Positions 7,741-14,955 of a DNA stretch of 14,955 nucleotides are shown in pieces. Each line of letters starts with the position of its first letter. Positions within the stretch are counted from its first letter, which is position 1. The DNA comes from Marinospirillum sp. (GTDB taxonomy: Bacteria; Pseudomonadota; Gammaproteobacteria; Pseudomonadales; Halomonadaceae): positions 1 through 14,955 of the forward strand of contig NZ_JACUUA010000075.1 of the NCBI RefSeq assembly GCF_014859565.1, in the 5' to 3' direction. A model generated the notes under the pieces. The model was not told where the DNA came from, did no database searches, and saw nothing but the letters and a program-made list of their open reading frames with translations. The translations under genes and the position numbers were made by a program.

Positions 7741-8982
7741 ATGAAAAAAAACGTTCTGATTATTGGTGCCGGAGGTGTCGCGCAGGTTGTTGCTCATAAA
7801 TGTGCACAGCATAACGATATTCTCGGCAATATTGCGCTTGCCTCAAGAACACTGGAAAAGTGTGAAGCCATCGCCAAAAGCGTAGAGGAAAAAGGCAGTA
7901 TGAAGGTGGCCGGTCAGATTCGGAGTTACGCTTTGGATGCTCTGGATGTTGAAGCCACTGCCTCCCTGATCAGGGAAACCCAGTCTCAGATCGTCATTAA
8001 CGTAGGATCAGCCTTCGTTAATATGTCCGTACTCAGTGCCTGCACGGTCACGGGTACGGCCTATCTGGATACCGCTATTCATGAAGATCCTTCCAGGATT
8101 TGTGAAACTCCACCCTGGTATGGCAACTATGAATGGAAGCGTCAGCAGGAATGTGAAAACAGCAAAACCACCGCTATTCTGGGTGTAGGTTTTGATCCCG
8201 GTGTAGTGAATGCTTTTGCCGCGCTGGCGCAGCAGGACTACTTTGATTCCATTGATTCCATCGACATCATTGATATCAACGCGGGCAGTCACGGACATTA
8301 TTTTGCCACCAACTTTGATCCGGAAATCAATTTCCGTGAGTTCACCGGTCAAGTCTGGTCCTGGCAGAACCGTGAGTGGACCAGCAACAAGATGTTTGAA
8401 GTTAAACGTACGGATATGCTGCCTGTGGTGGGTGAACAGACCAGCTATATGACCGGTCATGATGAAATCCACTCACTGTCAAAAAATCTGGATGTACCCA
8501 ATATCCGTTTCTGGATGGGTTTTGGTGAGCATTACATCAATGTATTCACCGTACTGAACAGCCTGGGGCTTTTGTCAGAACAACCGATCAAAACAGCCGA
8601 AGGTCAGGAAGTGGTGCCGCTCAAGGTTGTGAAGGCCGTTCTGCCAGATCCTTCTTCACTGGCGCCGACCTACACTGGCAAAACCTGCATCGGTAATCTG
8701 GTGAAGGGTAAAAAAGACGGTAAGGAACGCGAAGTCTTTATCTACAACGTAGCCGATCATAAAGAAGCCTATGACGAAGTGGGTTCACAGGGTATTTCTT
8801 ATACCGCTGGTGTACCTGCAGTAGCTGCCGCCATCCTGATTGCTCAGGGTGTCTGGGATGTACAAAAAATGGTCAACGTTGAAGAATTACCACCCTATCC
8901 TTTCCTGGATCTGCTGAACCAGATGGGTTTACCCACCTGTATTCGTGATGAGCAGGGTGAGCGTCCACTGACGTTTTCTTGA
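7741..8982 (+). CDS. Carboxynorspermidine / carboxyspermidine dehydrogenase (saccharopine dehydrogenase family)
   Basis: Condenses aspartate semialdehyde with putrescine (or diaminopropane) and reduces the imine with NADPH, forming carboxyspermidine (or carboxynorspermidine), the substrate of the upstream decarboxylase. The 413 residues begin with a Rossmann dinucleotide fold, VLIIGAGGVA at 5-14. The family blocks IVINVGSAFVNMSVLSAC, GTAYLDTA and GVGFDPGVVNAFAALA follow, and the C-terminal part reads YTAGVPAVAAAILIA. This pattern is typical of the Lys1-like, saccharopine-dehydrogenase-type proteins paired with NspC, and the pairing itself is the strongest functional evidence. True lysine-pathway saccharopine dehydrogenase is unlikely beside nspC. 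GGAGTG (7725-7730) is about 10 nt before ATG 7741; another ATG at 7731 is out of frame. Transcription should end at the strong terminator 9001-9030. Confidence 0.92.
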   Translation: MKKNVLIIGAGGVAQVVAHKCAQHNDILGNIALASRTLEKCEAIAKSVEEKGSMKVAGQIRSYALDALDVEATASLIRETQSQIVINVGSAFVNMSVLSACTVTGTAYLDTAIHEDPSRICETPPWYGNYEWKRQQECENSKTTAILGVGFDPGVVNAFAALAQQDYFDSIDSIDIIDINAGSHGHYFATNFDPEINFREFTGQVWSWQNREWTSNKMFEVKRTDMLPVVGEQTSYMTGHDEIHSLSKNLDVPNIRFWMGFGEHYINVFTVLNSLGLLSEQPIKTAEGQEVVPLKVVKAVLPDPSSLAPTYTGKTCIGNLVKGKKDGKEREVFIYNVADHKEAYDEVGSQGISYTAGVPAVAAAILIAQGVWDVQKMVNVEELPPYPFLDLLNQMGLPTCIRDEQGERPLTFS

Positions 8983-9000
8983 GTTGTCTAGCAGTTAAAA

Positions 9001-9030
9001 ACAAAAGGCCAGCAATCGCTGGCCTTTTGT
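9001..9030. terminator. Bidirectional intrinsic terminator
   Basis: ACAAAAGGCCAGC (9001-9013) and GCTGGCCTTTTGT (9018-9030) are exact reverse complements, a 13-bp stem with the loop AATC. The G+C core GGCCAGC is followed by TTTT on both strands, so it can stop the dehydrogenase transcript (+) and the convergent osmC-like transcript (-), whose stop codon is 22 bp away. Confidence 0.9.
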
Positions 9031-9052
9031 CTGGCTGCTGAGAAAAACTCTG

Positions 9053-9472
9053 TTAAACCTCAATCACTTCATGGCTGTGGGTGATTTCCACACCGGCATT
9101 GCCCAGCATGATGGATGCTGAGCAGTATTTTTCTGCCGAAAGTCTTACCGCTCGTTCAACCTGTGCTGCTTTTAGATCCTTGCCTTTGATCAAAAAGTGC
9201 AGGTGAATTTTGCTGAATACAGCTGGAATGGCATCCACCCGTTCGGCCTGTACATCGGTAAAACAGTCCACCAGTTCCTGACGCGATTTTTTCAGGATGG
9301 TGACCACGTCATAACTGCTGCAGGCACCCAGTCCCATCAGTAATAACTCCATCGGGCGAGGGCCGGTATTACGTCCACCAGAGTCGGGTGGGCCATCAAC
9401 CACTACAGCATGACCGGTACCTGATTCGGCAACAAACTGTACACCGTCTGTCCACTTGATTTTTGCTTGCAT
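9053..9472 (-). CDS. OsmC/Ohr-family protein, thiol peroxidase-like
   Basis: OsmC/Ohr proteins are small cytoplasmic dimers that reduce organic hydroperoxides through a cysteine pair. The 139-residue product has both cysteines: Cys51 in GLGACSSYDVV, at the start of the long central helix, and Cys117 in EKYCSAS. RPMELLLMGLGAC is the classic OsmC segment. It most resembles the YhfA-like branch found next to crp in many gammaproteobacteria, whose substrate is unclear, so peroxidase activity is inferred rather than shown. The ribosome site reads GGAG (complement of 9481-9484), 8 nt before the ATG. It diverges from crp across 91 bp and ends against the bidirectional terminator. Confidence 0.9.
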   Translation of the reverse strand: MQAKIKWTDGVQFVAESGTGHAVVVDGPPDSGGRNTGPRPMELLLMGLGACSSYDVVTILKKSRQELVDCFTDVQAERVDAIPAVFSKIHLHFLIKGKDLKAAQVERAVRLSAEKYCSASIMLGNAGVEITHSHEVIEV

Positions 9473-9485
9473 GGTTTAATCTCCG

Positions 9486-9555
9486 TTGATATACCTTCAA
9501 TCTTAACATTGATAATGCTTTAATGGGATTTCGTTAGTGTTCTGTTAACAAGGAG
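9486..9555 (+). promoter_or_regulatory. osmC-crp divergent control region with a crp promoter candidate
   Basis: The 91-bp gap must hold both promoters. For crp, TTGATA (9486-9491) and GATAAT (9511-9516) each match five of six consensus bases, but their 19-bp spacing is longer than ideal. AAGGAG (9550-9555) is the crp ribosome site. TGTTAACAA (9543-9551) contains a GTTAAC palindrome and recurs at 6545-6553 in the nspC leader. I found no acceptable TGTGA-N6-TCACA site, so autoregulation is not supported by sequence. Confidence 0.3.
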
Positions 9556-9563
9556 TTAAATGC

Positions 9564-10226
9564 ATGAGTTCGCCCTATGCTGATGTCCGGCAGTCTGCTT
9601 TACAGGTGTTTCTGGAGCAGGCGCACAAACGTAAATACAGCAAACGGGCGCTGGTGATTCATGCAGGCGAAGATGCTCATTCCATCCACTACATCATTAA
9701 AGGCAGTGTGGCGGTGTATATCGAAGATGAGCAAGGGCGGGAAATGATCATCTCCTACCTGAACAAGGGCGATTTTTTTGGTGAGCTGGGGCTGTTTGAT
9801 GAAATCAGCCGTCGCAGTGCCTGGGTCAGAGCCAAAACGGATTGTGAAGTGGCGGAGATGAGTTACGAGCGTTTTTTATCTCTATGCCGTGAGCAGCAGA
9901 GCCTGTGGTTTTTACTGGGTAATCAGTTGGCTGTACGGCTTCGTGCGACTACACAAAAAGTTGGGGATCTGGCTTTTCTGGATGTGACCGGGCGAGTTGC
10001 TCGCATTTTGTTGGAACTGGCAAGACAACCGGATGCCATGACCCATCCAGAAGGTATGATGGTGCGTATTACTCGTCAGGAAATCGCCCAATTGGTGGGT
10101 TGTTCTCGTGAGATGTCCGGTCGGGTGTTAAAGGATCTGGAAGAAAAAGGCCTGGTTGAAGCCGAAGGTAAAAGCCTGGTCATCCGTGACCCAACCTTGC
10201 GTCCTGTTTATCACAAAAAAACTTGA
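9564..10226 (+). CDS. crp: cAMP receptor protein, Crp/Vfr type transcription regulator
   Basis: Global DNA-binding regulator activated by cAMP; acts as a homodimer. The 220 residues comprise an N-terminal cyclic-nucleotide-binding barrel (about 10-120), a dimerisation helix and a C-terminal winged helix-turn-helix. The cAMP pocket is intact: FGELGLFDE with Gly73 and Glu74, RRSAWVRA with Arg84 and Ser85, and Thr129/Thr130 on the long helix (Thr127/Ser128 in E. coli). AFLDVTGR, QPDAMTHP and ITRQEIAQLVGCSRE (169-183) are nearly identical to E. coli CRP. The DNA-reading residues Arg182, Glu183 and Arg187 are all kept, so its targets should be CRP-like sites. ATG 9564 has AAGGAG 8 nt upstream; ATG 9560 is out of frame. 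The osmC-crp-trpC arrangement matches that around Pseudomonas vfr as I recall it. Confidence 0.96.
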   Translation: MSSPYADVRQSALQVFLEQAHKRKYSKRALVIHAGEDAHSIHYIIKGSVAVYIEDEQGREMIISYLNKGDFFGELGLFDEISRRSAWVRAKTDCEVAEMSYERFLSLCREQQSLWFLLGNQLAVRLRATTQKVGDLAFLDVTGRVARILLELARQPDAMTHPEGMMVRITRQEIAQLVGCSREMSGRVLKDLEEKGLVEAEGKSLVIRDPTLRPVYHKKT

Positions 10227-10232
10227 TTCTAT

Positions 10233-11036
10233 TTACTCAAAAAACAGACCTTTTAATGCTAGCCCGGGGTCTTCCGCCCGCATAAAAGCTTCACCCACCA
10301 GAAACGCGTTTACCTGATGTTGTTGCATGGCACTCACATCATCACGATGAAGAATGCCACTTTCGGTGATGACCAGACGATCTTCGGGGATATGTGGCAA
10401 CAGATCCCAGGTGTGTTGTAACTTCACTTCAAAACTGTGCAGATCGCGGTTGTTGATGCCAATGATGCGGTTAGGTAGTTTTAATGCGCGATCCAGCTCT
10501 GCCTTGTTGTGTACCTCAATCAGTACATCCATACCCAGCTCATGAGCCAGCAGATTCAGTTCACTCATTTTTTCATCATTCAGGCAGGCAGCAATCAACA
10601 GAATGCAGTCAGCATTGATGGCACGCGCTTCCATCACCTGATACGCATCAATAATAAAGTCCTTGCGGATGACCGGTAGATGACAAGCCTCACGGGCTTG
10701 TTGCAGGTAGTCTTCATGTCCCTGAAAAAAGTCCTTGTCAGTCAAAACGGATAAGCATGCCGCACCGCAGGCTTCATAACGCTGGGCGATTTCGGCAGGA
10801 ATAAAATCTTCACGCAGTATACCCTTGCTGGGAGAGGCTTTTTTGATCTCGGCAATCACTGCAGGAATACCCTTGGCCGCTTTGTTCAGCAGTGCCTGGG
10901 TAAAACCGCGCGGTGTGTCAGCCTGTGCAGCTTTTTTGTGTAGATCGGACAGGGAAACCCGCTGACTACGTTCTGCCACTTCCTGCACTTTACGGGCAAC
11001 AATGTTTTTTAAAATAGTGGGTGTATCGGTGTGCAT
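10233..11036 (-). CDS. trpC: Indole-3-glycerol phosphate synthase
   Basis: Closes the indole ring: 1-(2-carboxyphenylamino)-1-deoxyribulose 5-phosphate to indole-3-glycerol phosphate, in tryptophan synthesis. A monofunctional single (beta/alpha)8 barrel of 267 residues, not the E. coli TrpC-TrpF fusion. Catalytic blocks are [11 protein letters not shown] (62-72; Glu63, Lys65), [18 protein letters not shown] (124-130; Lys125), IEVHNKAEL (Glu174), IGINNRDL (Asn195) and TESGI (Ser226), followed by the phosphate-binding [11 protein letters not shown] chose ATG at 11036, which lies about 8 nt after AGGTTGAT. An in-frame TTG at 11045 would add three residues. Thirty bases separate it from the trpD stop, consistent with one transcript. 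Its stop codon is only 6 bp from that of the convergent crp. Confidence 0.96.
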   Translation of the reverse strand: MHTDTPTILKNIVARKVQEVAERSQRVSLSDLHKKAAQADTPRGFTQALLNKAAKGIPAVIAEIKKASPSKGILREDFIPAEIAQRYEACGAACLSVLTDKDFFQGHEDYLQQAREACHLPVIRKDFIIDAYQVMEARAINADCILLIAACLNDEKMSELNLLAHELGMDVLIEVHNKAELDRALKLPNRIIGINNRDLHSFEVKLQHTWDLLPHIPEDRLVITESGILHRDDVSAMQQHQVNAFLVGEAFMRAEDPGLALKGLFFE

Positions 11037-11066
11037 TAAGATCAACCTATTTAGTCAGGCAAGGTT

Positions 11067-12104
11067 TTAGGTATCCAGATTCTGGGTAACAAGACTCTGG
11101 GTAAAGTTCACTAGTACCTTGAGTTTTTCGGCAGCCTGACCGGATGCAATGGCATCCTGCGCCAGTGACACCCCTTCAATGATGGAGTCAGCAATATCTG
11201 CGGCATAAAGTGCAGCACCGGCATTCAGCAGCACCATATCCAGTGCGGCACCCTGCTGGTTTTTTAATACCTGACGAATCAGCTCCAGTGATTCTGCTGC
11301 AGAGTCTACCTTCAGGCTATCCAGTGAGTGGCGTTTAAGGCCAAAGTCTTCCGGGTGGATGGTGTATTCAGTCAGTTGTCCGTCACGGTATTCTGCAACG
11401 TGGGTGGCACCAGCAATGGAAATTTCATCCAGCCCGTCTTCACCACAAACCACCAGTGCATGTTGCAGACCTAAATTACCCAGCACTTCTGCTAATGGCT
11501 TGACTAGTTCTGGGGTATAAACACCCAGCAACTGATGCTGAGCACCGGCAGGATTGGTCAGCGGGCCAAGGATGTTAAACAATGTGCGTATACCCATTTC
11601 TTTACGTGGGGCTACAGCATGTTTCATGGCGCTGTGGTGCTGAGGTGCAAACATAAAACCGACACCAATTTCTTCAACACAACGGGCAACTTGTTCTGGC
11701 GTGATGGCCAGATTAACACCGGCTGCTTCCAGTACATCCGCACTGCCGCTGGAGGAAGAAACTGAACGATTGCCGTGTTTGGCAACCTGCCCACCTGCTG
11801 CGGCTACAACTAAACTACTGCAAGTGGATACGTTAAACAGATTGGCACCATCACCACCGGTACCGACAATATCCACCAGGTGTTTGGAGTTGATGCTGAC
11901 GGGTGTAGCCAGTTTGCGCATGACTTCTGCTGCAGCGGTGATTTCTGCCACTGTTTCGCCTTTCATGCGTAAACCTACCAGAAAACCACCCATCTGCGAA
12001 GCAGTGGCTTCCCCCGTCATGATGAGCTGCATGACTGCACGCATTTCTTCACGGGTCAGATCCTGACGACGGGTGACGGCATCAATGGCCTGTTTCATAT
12101 CCAT
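11067..12104 (-). CDS. trpD: Anthranilate phosphoribosyltransferase
   Basis: Joins anthranilate to phosphoribosyl pyrophosphate, the second step of tryptophan synthesis. The 345-residue length is typical of a monofunctional TrpD. The PRPP/magnesium loop GTGGDG (81-86), NVST (91-94), the [15 protein letters not shown] segment (109-123), APRKEMG (165-171, anthranilate-binding Arg167) and LGPLTNP (179-185) are all intact, as is [12 protein letters not shown] near the C-terminus. The start at 12104 is set by GGAG seven bases upstream, lying inside the end of trpG; a second in-frame ATG is two codons later. The start is separated from the trpG stop by one base, so translation of the two is probably coupled. 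Confidence 0.97.
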   Translation of the reverse strand: MDMKQAIDAVTRRQDLTREEMRAVMQLIMTGEATASQMGGFLVGLRMKGETVAEITAAAEVMRKLATPVSINSKHLVDIVGTGGDGANLFNVSTCSSLVVAAAGGQVAKHGNRSVSSSSGSADVLEAAGVNLAITPEQVARCVEEIGVGFMFAPQHHSAMKHAVAPRKEMGIRTLFNILGPLTNPAGAQHQLLGVYTPELVKPLAEVLGNLGLQHALVVCGEDGLDEISIAGATHVAEYRDGQLTEYTIHPEDFGLKRHSLDSLKVDSAAESLELIRQVLKNQQGAALDMVLLNAGAALYAADIADSIIEGVSLAQDAIASGQAAEKLKVLVNFTQSLVTQNLDT

Positions 12105-12105
12105 G

Positions 12106-12684
12106 TTATAACTCCAGGAAGTTTTTCAGAAGTTCGTGACCCTGACGGGACAGGATGGACTCAGGGTGGAACTGCACCCCTTCAATGGGCAGAGTTTTGT
12201 GTTTGATGCCCATAATCAGGCCGGGAGTAACATCATCCTGAACCACTCGTGCAGTGACTTCCAGGCAATCCGGCAGGCTGGTTTCATCCACCACCAAAGA
12301 GTGGTAACGGATTACTGACAGGGGATTTTCGAGGCCACGGAACACACCACGGTTGGTGTGTTCAACCAGTGAGGCTTTACCATGCATCACCTGCGGAGCG
12401 CGTACCACCTGACCACCAAACACCTGACCAATCGCCTGATGACCCAGACACACACCAAGAATGGGAAGTTTTCCAGCAAAGTGGCGGATGGCCTCCATGG
12501 AAATCCCCGCTTCATTAGGGGTGCAGGGGCCGGGTGAAATCACCAGGTGGCTGGGATTCATCGCTTCAATCTGCTCCAGGGTCAGGGCATTGTTACGCTC
12601 TACCCGTACTTCCGCACCCAGCTCTGCCAGATACTGCACGATGTTGAAGGTAAAACTGTCAAAATTGTCGATCATCAGCAGCAT
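12106..12684 (-). CDS. trpG: Anthranilate synthase component II, glutamine amidotransferase
   Basis: Class I glutaminase subunit that feeds ammonia from glutamine to TrpE for anthranilate formation. The triad is complete: Cys79 in [10 protein letters not shown], His173 and Glu175 in [27 protein letters not shown] at the start and [11 protein letters not shown] (50-60) are diagnostic of the TrpG/PabA group, and 192 residues is the usual length. PabA function in folate synthesis is an alternative or additional role, since many bacteria share one subunit; the trpDC neighbours favour anthranilate synthase. AGGA lies about 9 nt before the ATG. trpE is not in the window and must be elsewhere in the genome, as it is in pseudomonads. 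Confidence 0.96.
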   Translation of the reverse strand: MLLMIDNFDSFTFNIVQYLAELGAEVRVERNNALTLEQIEAMNPSHLVISPGPCTPNEAGISMEAIRHFAGKLPILGVCLGHQAIGQVFGGQVVRAPQVMHGKASLVEHTNRGVFRGLENPLSVIRYHSLVVDETSLPDCLEVTARVVQDDVTPGLIMGIKHKTLPIEGVQFHPESILSRQGHELLKNFLEL

Positions 12685-12717
12685 GGTGGGTGTTCCTGAG
12701 CTAAAAAATATTCAAAG

Positions 12718-12746
12718 ATTATACAGAGATTGCAGTTCATCGGTAA
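12718..12746 (-). promoter_or_regulatory. Putative trpGDC promoter
   Basis: On the - strand an exact TATAAT is the complement of 12718-12723. The -35 at 17-bp spacing, TTACCG (complement of 12741-12746), matches only three of six and lies inside the end of the ABC transporter gene. Transcription would start near 12711 with a leader of about 25 nt, too short for a trp leader peptide and attenuator, and none is visible. Confidence 0.4.
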
Positions 12747-14587
12747 CCGCTGGCCTGCAGGTTAAACAGGTGGGCATAACGGCCATTCAGTGTCATCAGT
12801 TGTTCGTGGCTGCCACGCTCAAGAATTTGTCCCTGTTCGATAAAAATAATCTGATCCGCCATACGCACCGTGGAAAAACGGTGAGAAATCAGAATTGCCA
12901 TCTTGTTGAGGGTGTGCTGACTGAAATATTCAAACATCTGGGCTTCGGCCTCAGCATCCATGGCCGCAGTGGGTTCATCCAGCACTAGAATATCGGCTTT
13001 TTCTCGCATAAACGCACGTGACAGGGCAATTTTTTGCCACTGCCCACCGGATAATTCCTGCCCGCCCTTGAACCAGCGCCCTAGCTGGGTTTGATAACCC
13101 TGACTCATGCGCTGAATAAAATCATCTGCCATGCCGGCCTCTGCGGCTTTTTTCCAGCGTGGTTCATCACTGAAGGCTTCTACATCACCCATGCCGATGT
13201 TTTCACCGACCAGAAACTGGTAACGCACAAAGTCCTGAAAAATCACCCCGATGCGCTGGCGCAGGGTCTGGGGGTGCCATTCCTTCAGGTCGCAGCCATC
13301 CAGCAGGATACGACCTTCATCAGGATCATAGAGACGGGTCAATAATTTGATCAAGGTGGTTTTGCCGGAACCGTTTTCACCCACCAGCGCCAGGCTTTCG
13401 CCGGGTTTTAAATGCAGGCTGATTTGTTGCAAGGCAGGGTGTTTAGAGCCGGGGTAGGTAAAACTGACCTGCTCAAATCTCAGCCCGTCACCGGGCTGTA
13501 TCCCTTCGGTGATCTGGCCGGATTCAACCGGCACGGGTTGCTCCAGATATTCATAGAGGTTGGACAGGTAGAGGTTGTCCTCATACATACCACTGACCGA
13601 GGTCAGGCTGGCGCTGACGGCATTCTGCCCCTGTTTAAAAACCAGCAGGTACATGGTCATGTCGCCCAGGGTGATTTTGCCCAGCACGGTTTCCAGTACC
13701 ACCCAGGCATAAGCGGCATAAAAGGTCAGGGTGCCCAGCAGACCCAGAATAAACCCCCAGGTCTCCCGCCGCAGGATGAGTTTGCGGTTCTCCTTAAACA
13801 GGGTGTCAAAAATACTTTTGTAACGCCCCAGCAGCAGTGATCCCAGCTGAAAGAGTTTGACCTCCTTGATGCTGTCTTCACGCGCCATAACGGTTTCCAG
13901 ATACATCTGGGTGCGAGTTTCTGGCGAGCGGCGGCGGAAAATCTGGAAGGCATCACCGGAGAACTTGGCTTCAGCAATAAAAACCGGCAGGGCACCCACA
14001 AACAGCAACACCAGCGCCCAAGGCGAAAAATGCACCAGCAGAAAAGCAAAACTGGTCAGTGCAATGGCATTTTGCAGCAGGCTGAAGGTTTTGTTGACCA
14101 GCGCCAGCGGGCGTATGGAGGCTTCTCGACGGGCGCGGGTGAGTTTGTCGTAGAATTCAGAATCTTCAAACTGCGCCAGTGAAAGCGTCTGAGCCTTCTC
14201 CAGAATCATCACGTTAACCTTCTGACCCAGCAGCGCCCGTAATAGTGCCTGATGGGCAGCGGTGGCGCGTTGTGCTGCACTGATACAGGTCAGCACCAAT
14301 GCTTCAAGTAGTACATAGTTAAGCAGCGGCTGGTATTCCAACAGCCCGGTATCCTGATGCACCTGCATCGCCAGTAACACCGCATCCACAATCAGCTTGC
14401 CGATATATGCCGCAATCGCGGGCAATACACCGGCAACCACAGTCAGCAGCATTAAACCAAAGGTGAGGCGGCGCGAGGTCTGCCAGACCAGCTCAATGGC
14501 GCGGCGGGTATAGCGGAAAACGCCCAGAAAGCGTTGTAATTCTGATGTGCCGGAAGGTTTTTTTGTGGATGCCGGAGGAGGTGACAC
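12737..14587 (-). CDS. ABC exporter, fused permease and ATPase half-transporter
   Basis: A half-size exporter expected to work as a homodimer in the inner membrane; the substrate cannot be told from sequence. Of 616 residues, about 1-345 are transmembrane, with hydrophobic segments near 41-62, 88-104, 168-186, 188-206, 277-298 and a weaker one to about 318, and the rest is the ATPase. Walker A is GENGSGKTT (403-411), the Q-loop is FQDFVRYQF (450-458, Gln451), the signature is LSGGQ (512-516), Walker B is ILVLDE (533-538, catalytic Glu538) and the switch is His569 in SHRFST, so it should be active. The start is GTG at 14587, eight bases after GAGG. No periplasmic adaptor, outer-membrane factor or peptide precursor lies beside it. 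It has the same strand as trpG, 52 bp upstream of it, with no terminator seen between, so read-through into trp is possible. Confidence 0.93.
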   Translation of the reverse strand: MSPPPASTKKPSGTSELQRFLGVFRYTRRAIELVWQTSRRLTFGLMLLTVVAGVLPAIAAYIGKLIVDAVLLAMQVHQDTGLLEYQPLLNYVLLEALVLTCISAAQRATAAHQALLRALLGQKVNVMILEKAQTLSLAQFEDSEFYDKLTRARREASIRPLALVNKTFSLLQNAIALTSFAFLLVHFSPWALVLLFVGALPVFIAEAKFSGDAFQIFRRRSPETRTQMYLETVMAREDSIKEVKLFQLGSLLLGRYKSIFDTLFKENRKLILRRETWGFILGLLGTLTFYAAYAWVVLETVLGKITLGDMTMYLLVFKQGQNAVSASLTSVSGMYEDNLYLSNLYEYLEQPVPVESGQITEGIQPGDGLRFEQVSFTYPGSKHPALQQISLHLKPGESLALVGENGSGKTTLIKLLTRLYDPDEGRILLDGCDLKEWHPQTLRQRIGVIFQDFVRYQFLVGENIGMGDVEAFSDEPRWKKAAEAGMADDFIQRMSQGYQTQLGRWFKGGQELSGGQWQKIALSRAFMREKADILVLDEPTAAMDAEAEAQMFEYFSQHTLNKMAILISHRFSTVRMADQIIFIEQGQILERGSHEQLMTLNGRYAHLFNLQASGYR

Positions 14588-14955
14588 AGATTTTGCCTCG
14601 ATAAAAGATCAAATCTTACTACAATTTTGCAGGTGAGGTTGTTAGAGTGGGGGCAGTGATTTTTTGACGCCTGAAGGTGCTATGAAGAACATCTTTGTGG
14701 GCTGGATGATGGTGCGACTCCATTTGTCGATCATGTTGCGCCAACTCTTCTTCAAGCGCGAGCAGATGCTACAAGTCTGCTAGGGTTTCTACCTGTTCAA
14801 CGCGATCCACCAGCCCCGAATCTTTAGCCAAAAAATTGCTAGAGGTGATTGCCAGTCTTCTCTATGAGAAGCAACCCATGAAGGCTCGCGCCTTCAACCG
14901 CTTATATCCCCGCCCGAATGGGTGAGGGTTTACGCTGTTTTTGCTAATAAAAAAA
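14588..14955. other. Non-coding or decayed right flank
   Basis: No intact gene is convincing in these 368 bases. A - strand frame from 14861 to 14619 is open for 80 codons apart from one TAG at 14769-14771; it reads plausibly (KDSGLVDRVEQVETLADL, then HLLALEEELAQHDRQ) and could be a decayed gene or mobile-element remnant, but no start or family is recognisable. A 33-codon + strand frame at 14682-14783 has no good ribosome site. Other structure: AAGAT-CAA-ATCTT at 14605-14617 beside the ABC gene start, a 7-bp hairpin TGAAGGC/GCCTTCA at 14879-14896, and an A7 run at the very end. The ABC transporter promoter must lie here, but I see no good match. Confidence 0.35.

Noticed and set aside
11037..11045. 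trpC start at TTG 11045
   Set aside because: It adds only three residues and lies within the AGGTTGAT ribosome-site region used by the ATG at 11036.
14682..14783. 33-codon + strand frame in the right flank
   Set aside because: It is short, has no convincing ribosome site, and resembles the antisense of the alternative - strand frame.
1..14955. CRISPR array, tRNA, rRNA, integron attC sites, intact insertion sequence or phage genes
   Set aside because: No regularly spaced repeats, cloverleaf sequences, rRNA motifs, attC cores or intact transposase or integrase genes were seen while reading both strands.

Overview
The window is a gene-dense piece of a gammaproteobacterial chromosome at roughly 50% G+C. 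The evidence is a Crp of the E. coli CRP / Pseudomonas Vfr type, a ferredoxin almost superimposable on Azotobacter vinelandii FdI, a Coq7 ubiquinone hydroxylase, and a gene order (HIT, coq7, osmC-like, crp, trpC, trpD, trpG) that I recall as conserved around the Pseudomonas vfr locus. G+C is clearly below Pseudomonas, so another gammaproteobacterial order is likely; I cannot name the genus. Nothing looks like a prophage, CRISPR array, tRNA, rRNA or intact insertion sequence.

Layout. Bases 1-149 are non-coding, with a small hairpin at the edge. On the + strand follow mutS (mismatch repair) and fdxA (7Fe ferredoxin), then a hinT-like HIT gene, a short phosphate acetyltransferase and ackA (acetyl-CoA to acetate plus ATP), coq7 (ubiquinone synthesis), and a two-gene polyamine cassette: carboxy(nor)spermidine decarboxylase (nspC) and its dehydrogenase. 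A strong bidirectional terminator at 9001-9030 separates this block from an osmC-like gene on the - strand, which diverges from crp (+). crp runs convergently into a - strand trpG-trpD-trpC group, with only 6 bp between the crp and trpC stop codons. Upstream of trpG, on the same strand, lies a fused ABC exporter. The last ~370 bp hold no convincing gene, only a possible decayed reading frame.

How the genes work together. pta-ackA form a tight substrate-level phosphorylation pair (3-nt gap). nspC and the dehydrogenase are the two enzymes of the alternative, S-adenosylmethionine-independent route to spermidine or norspermidine. trpGDC encode the glutaminase subunit of anthranilate synthase and the next two soluble steps; trpE, trpF, trpB and trpA are not here. 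crp is a global cAMP-responsive regulator and may act on its neighbours, but I see no convincing CRP site.

The main point of interest is not a new protein family. The polyamine cassette occupies the slot between coq7 and osmC/crp where, from memory, pseudomonads carry speD, and it is bracketed by RNA-level signals: a TATAAT overlapping the coq7 stop codon, an 11-12 bp leader hairpin just before the nspC ribosome binding site, and a perfect 10-bp hairpin across the nspC stop codon.
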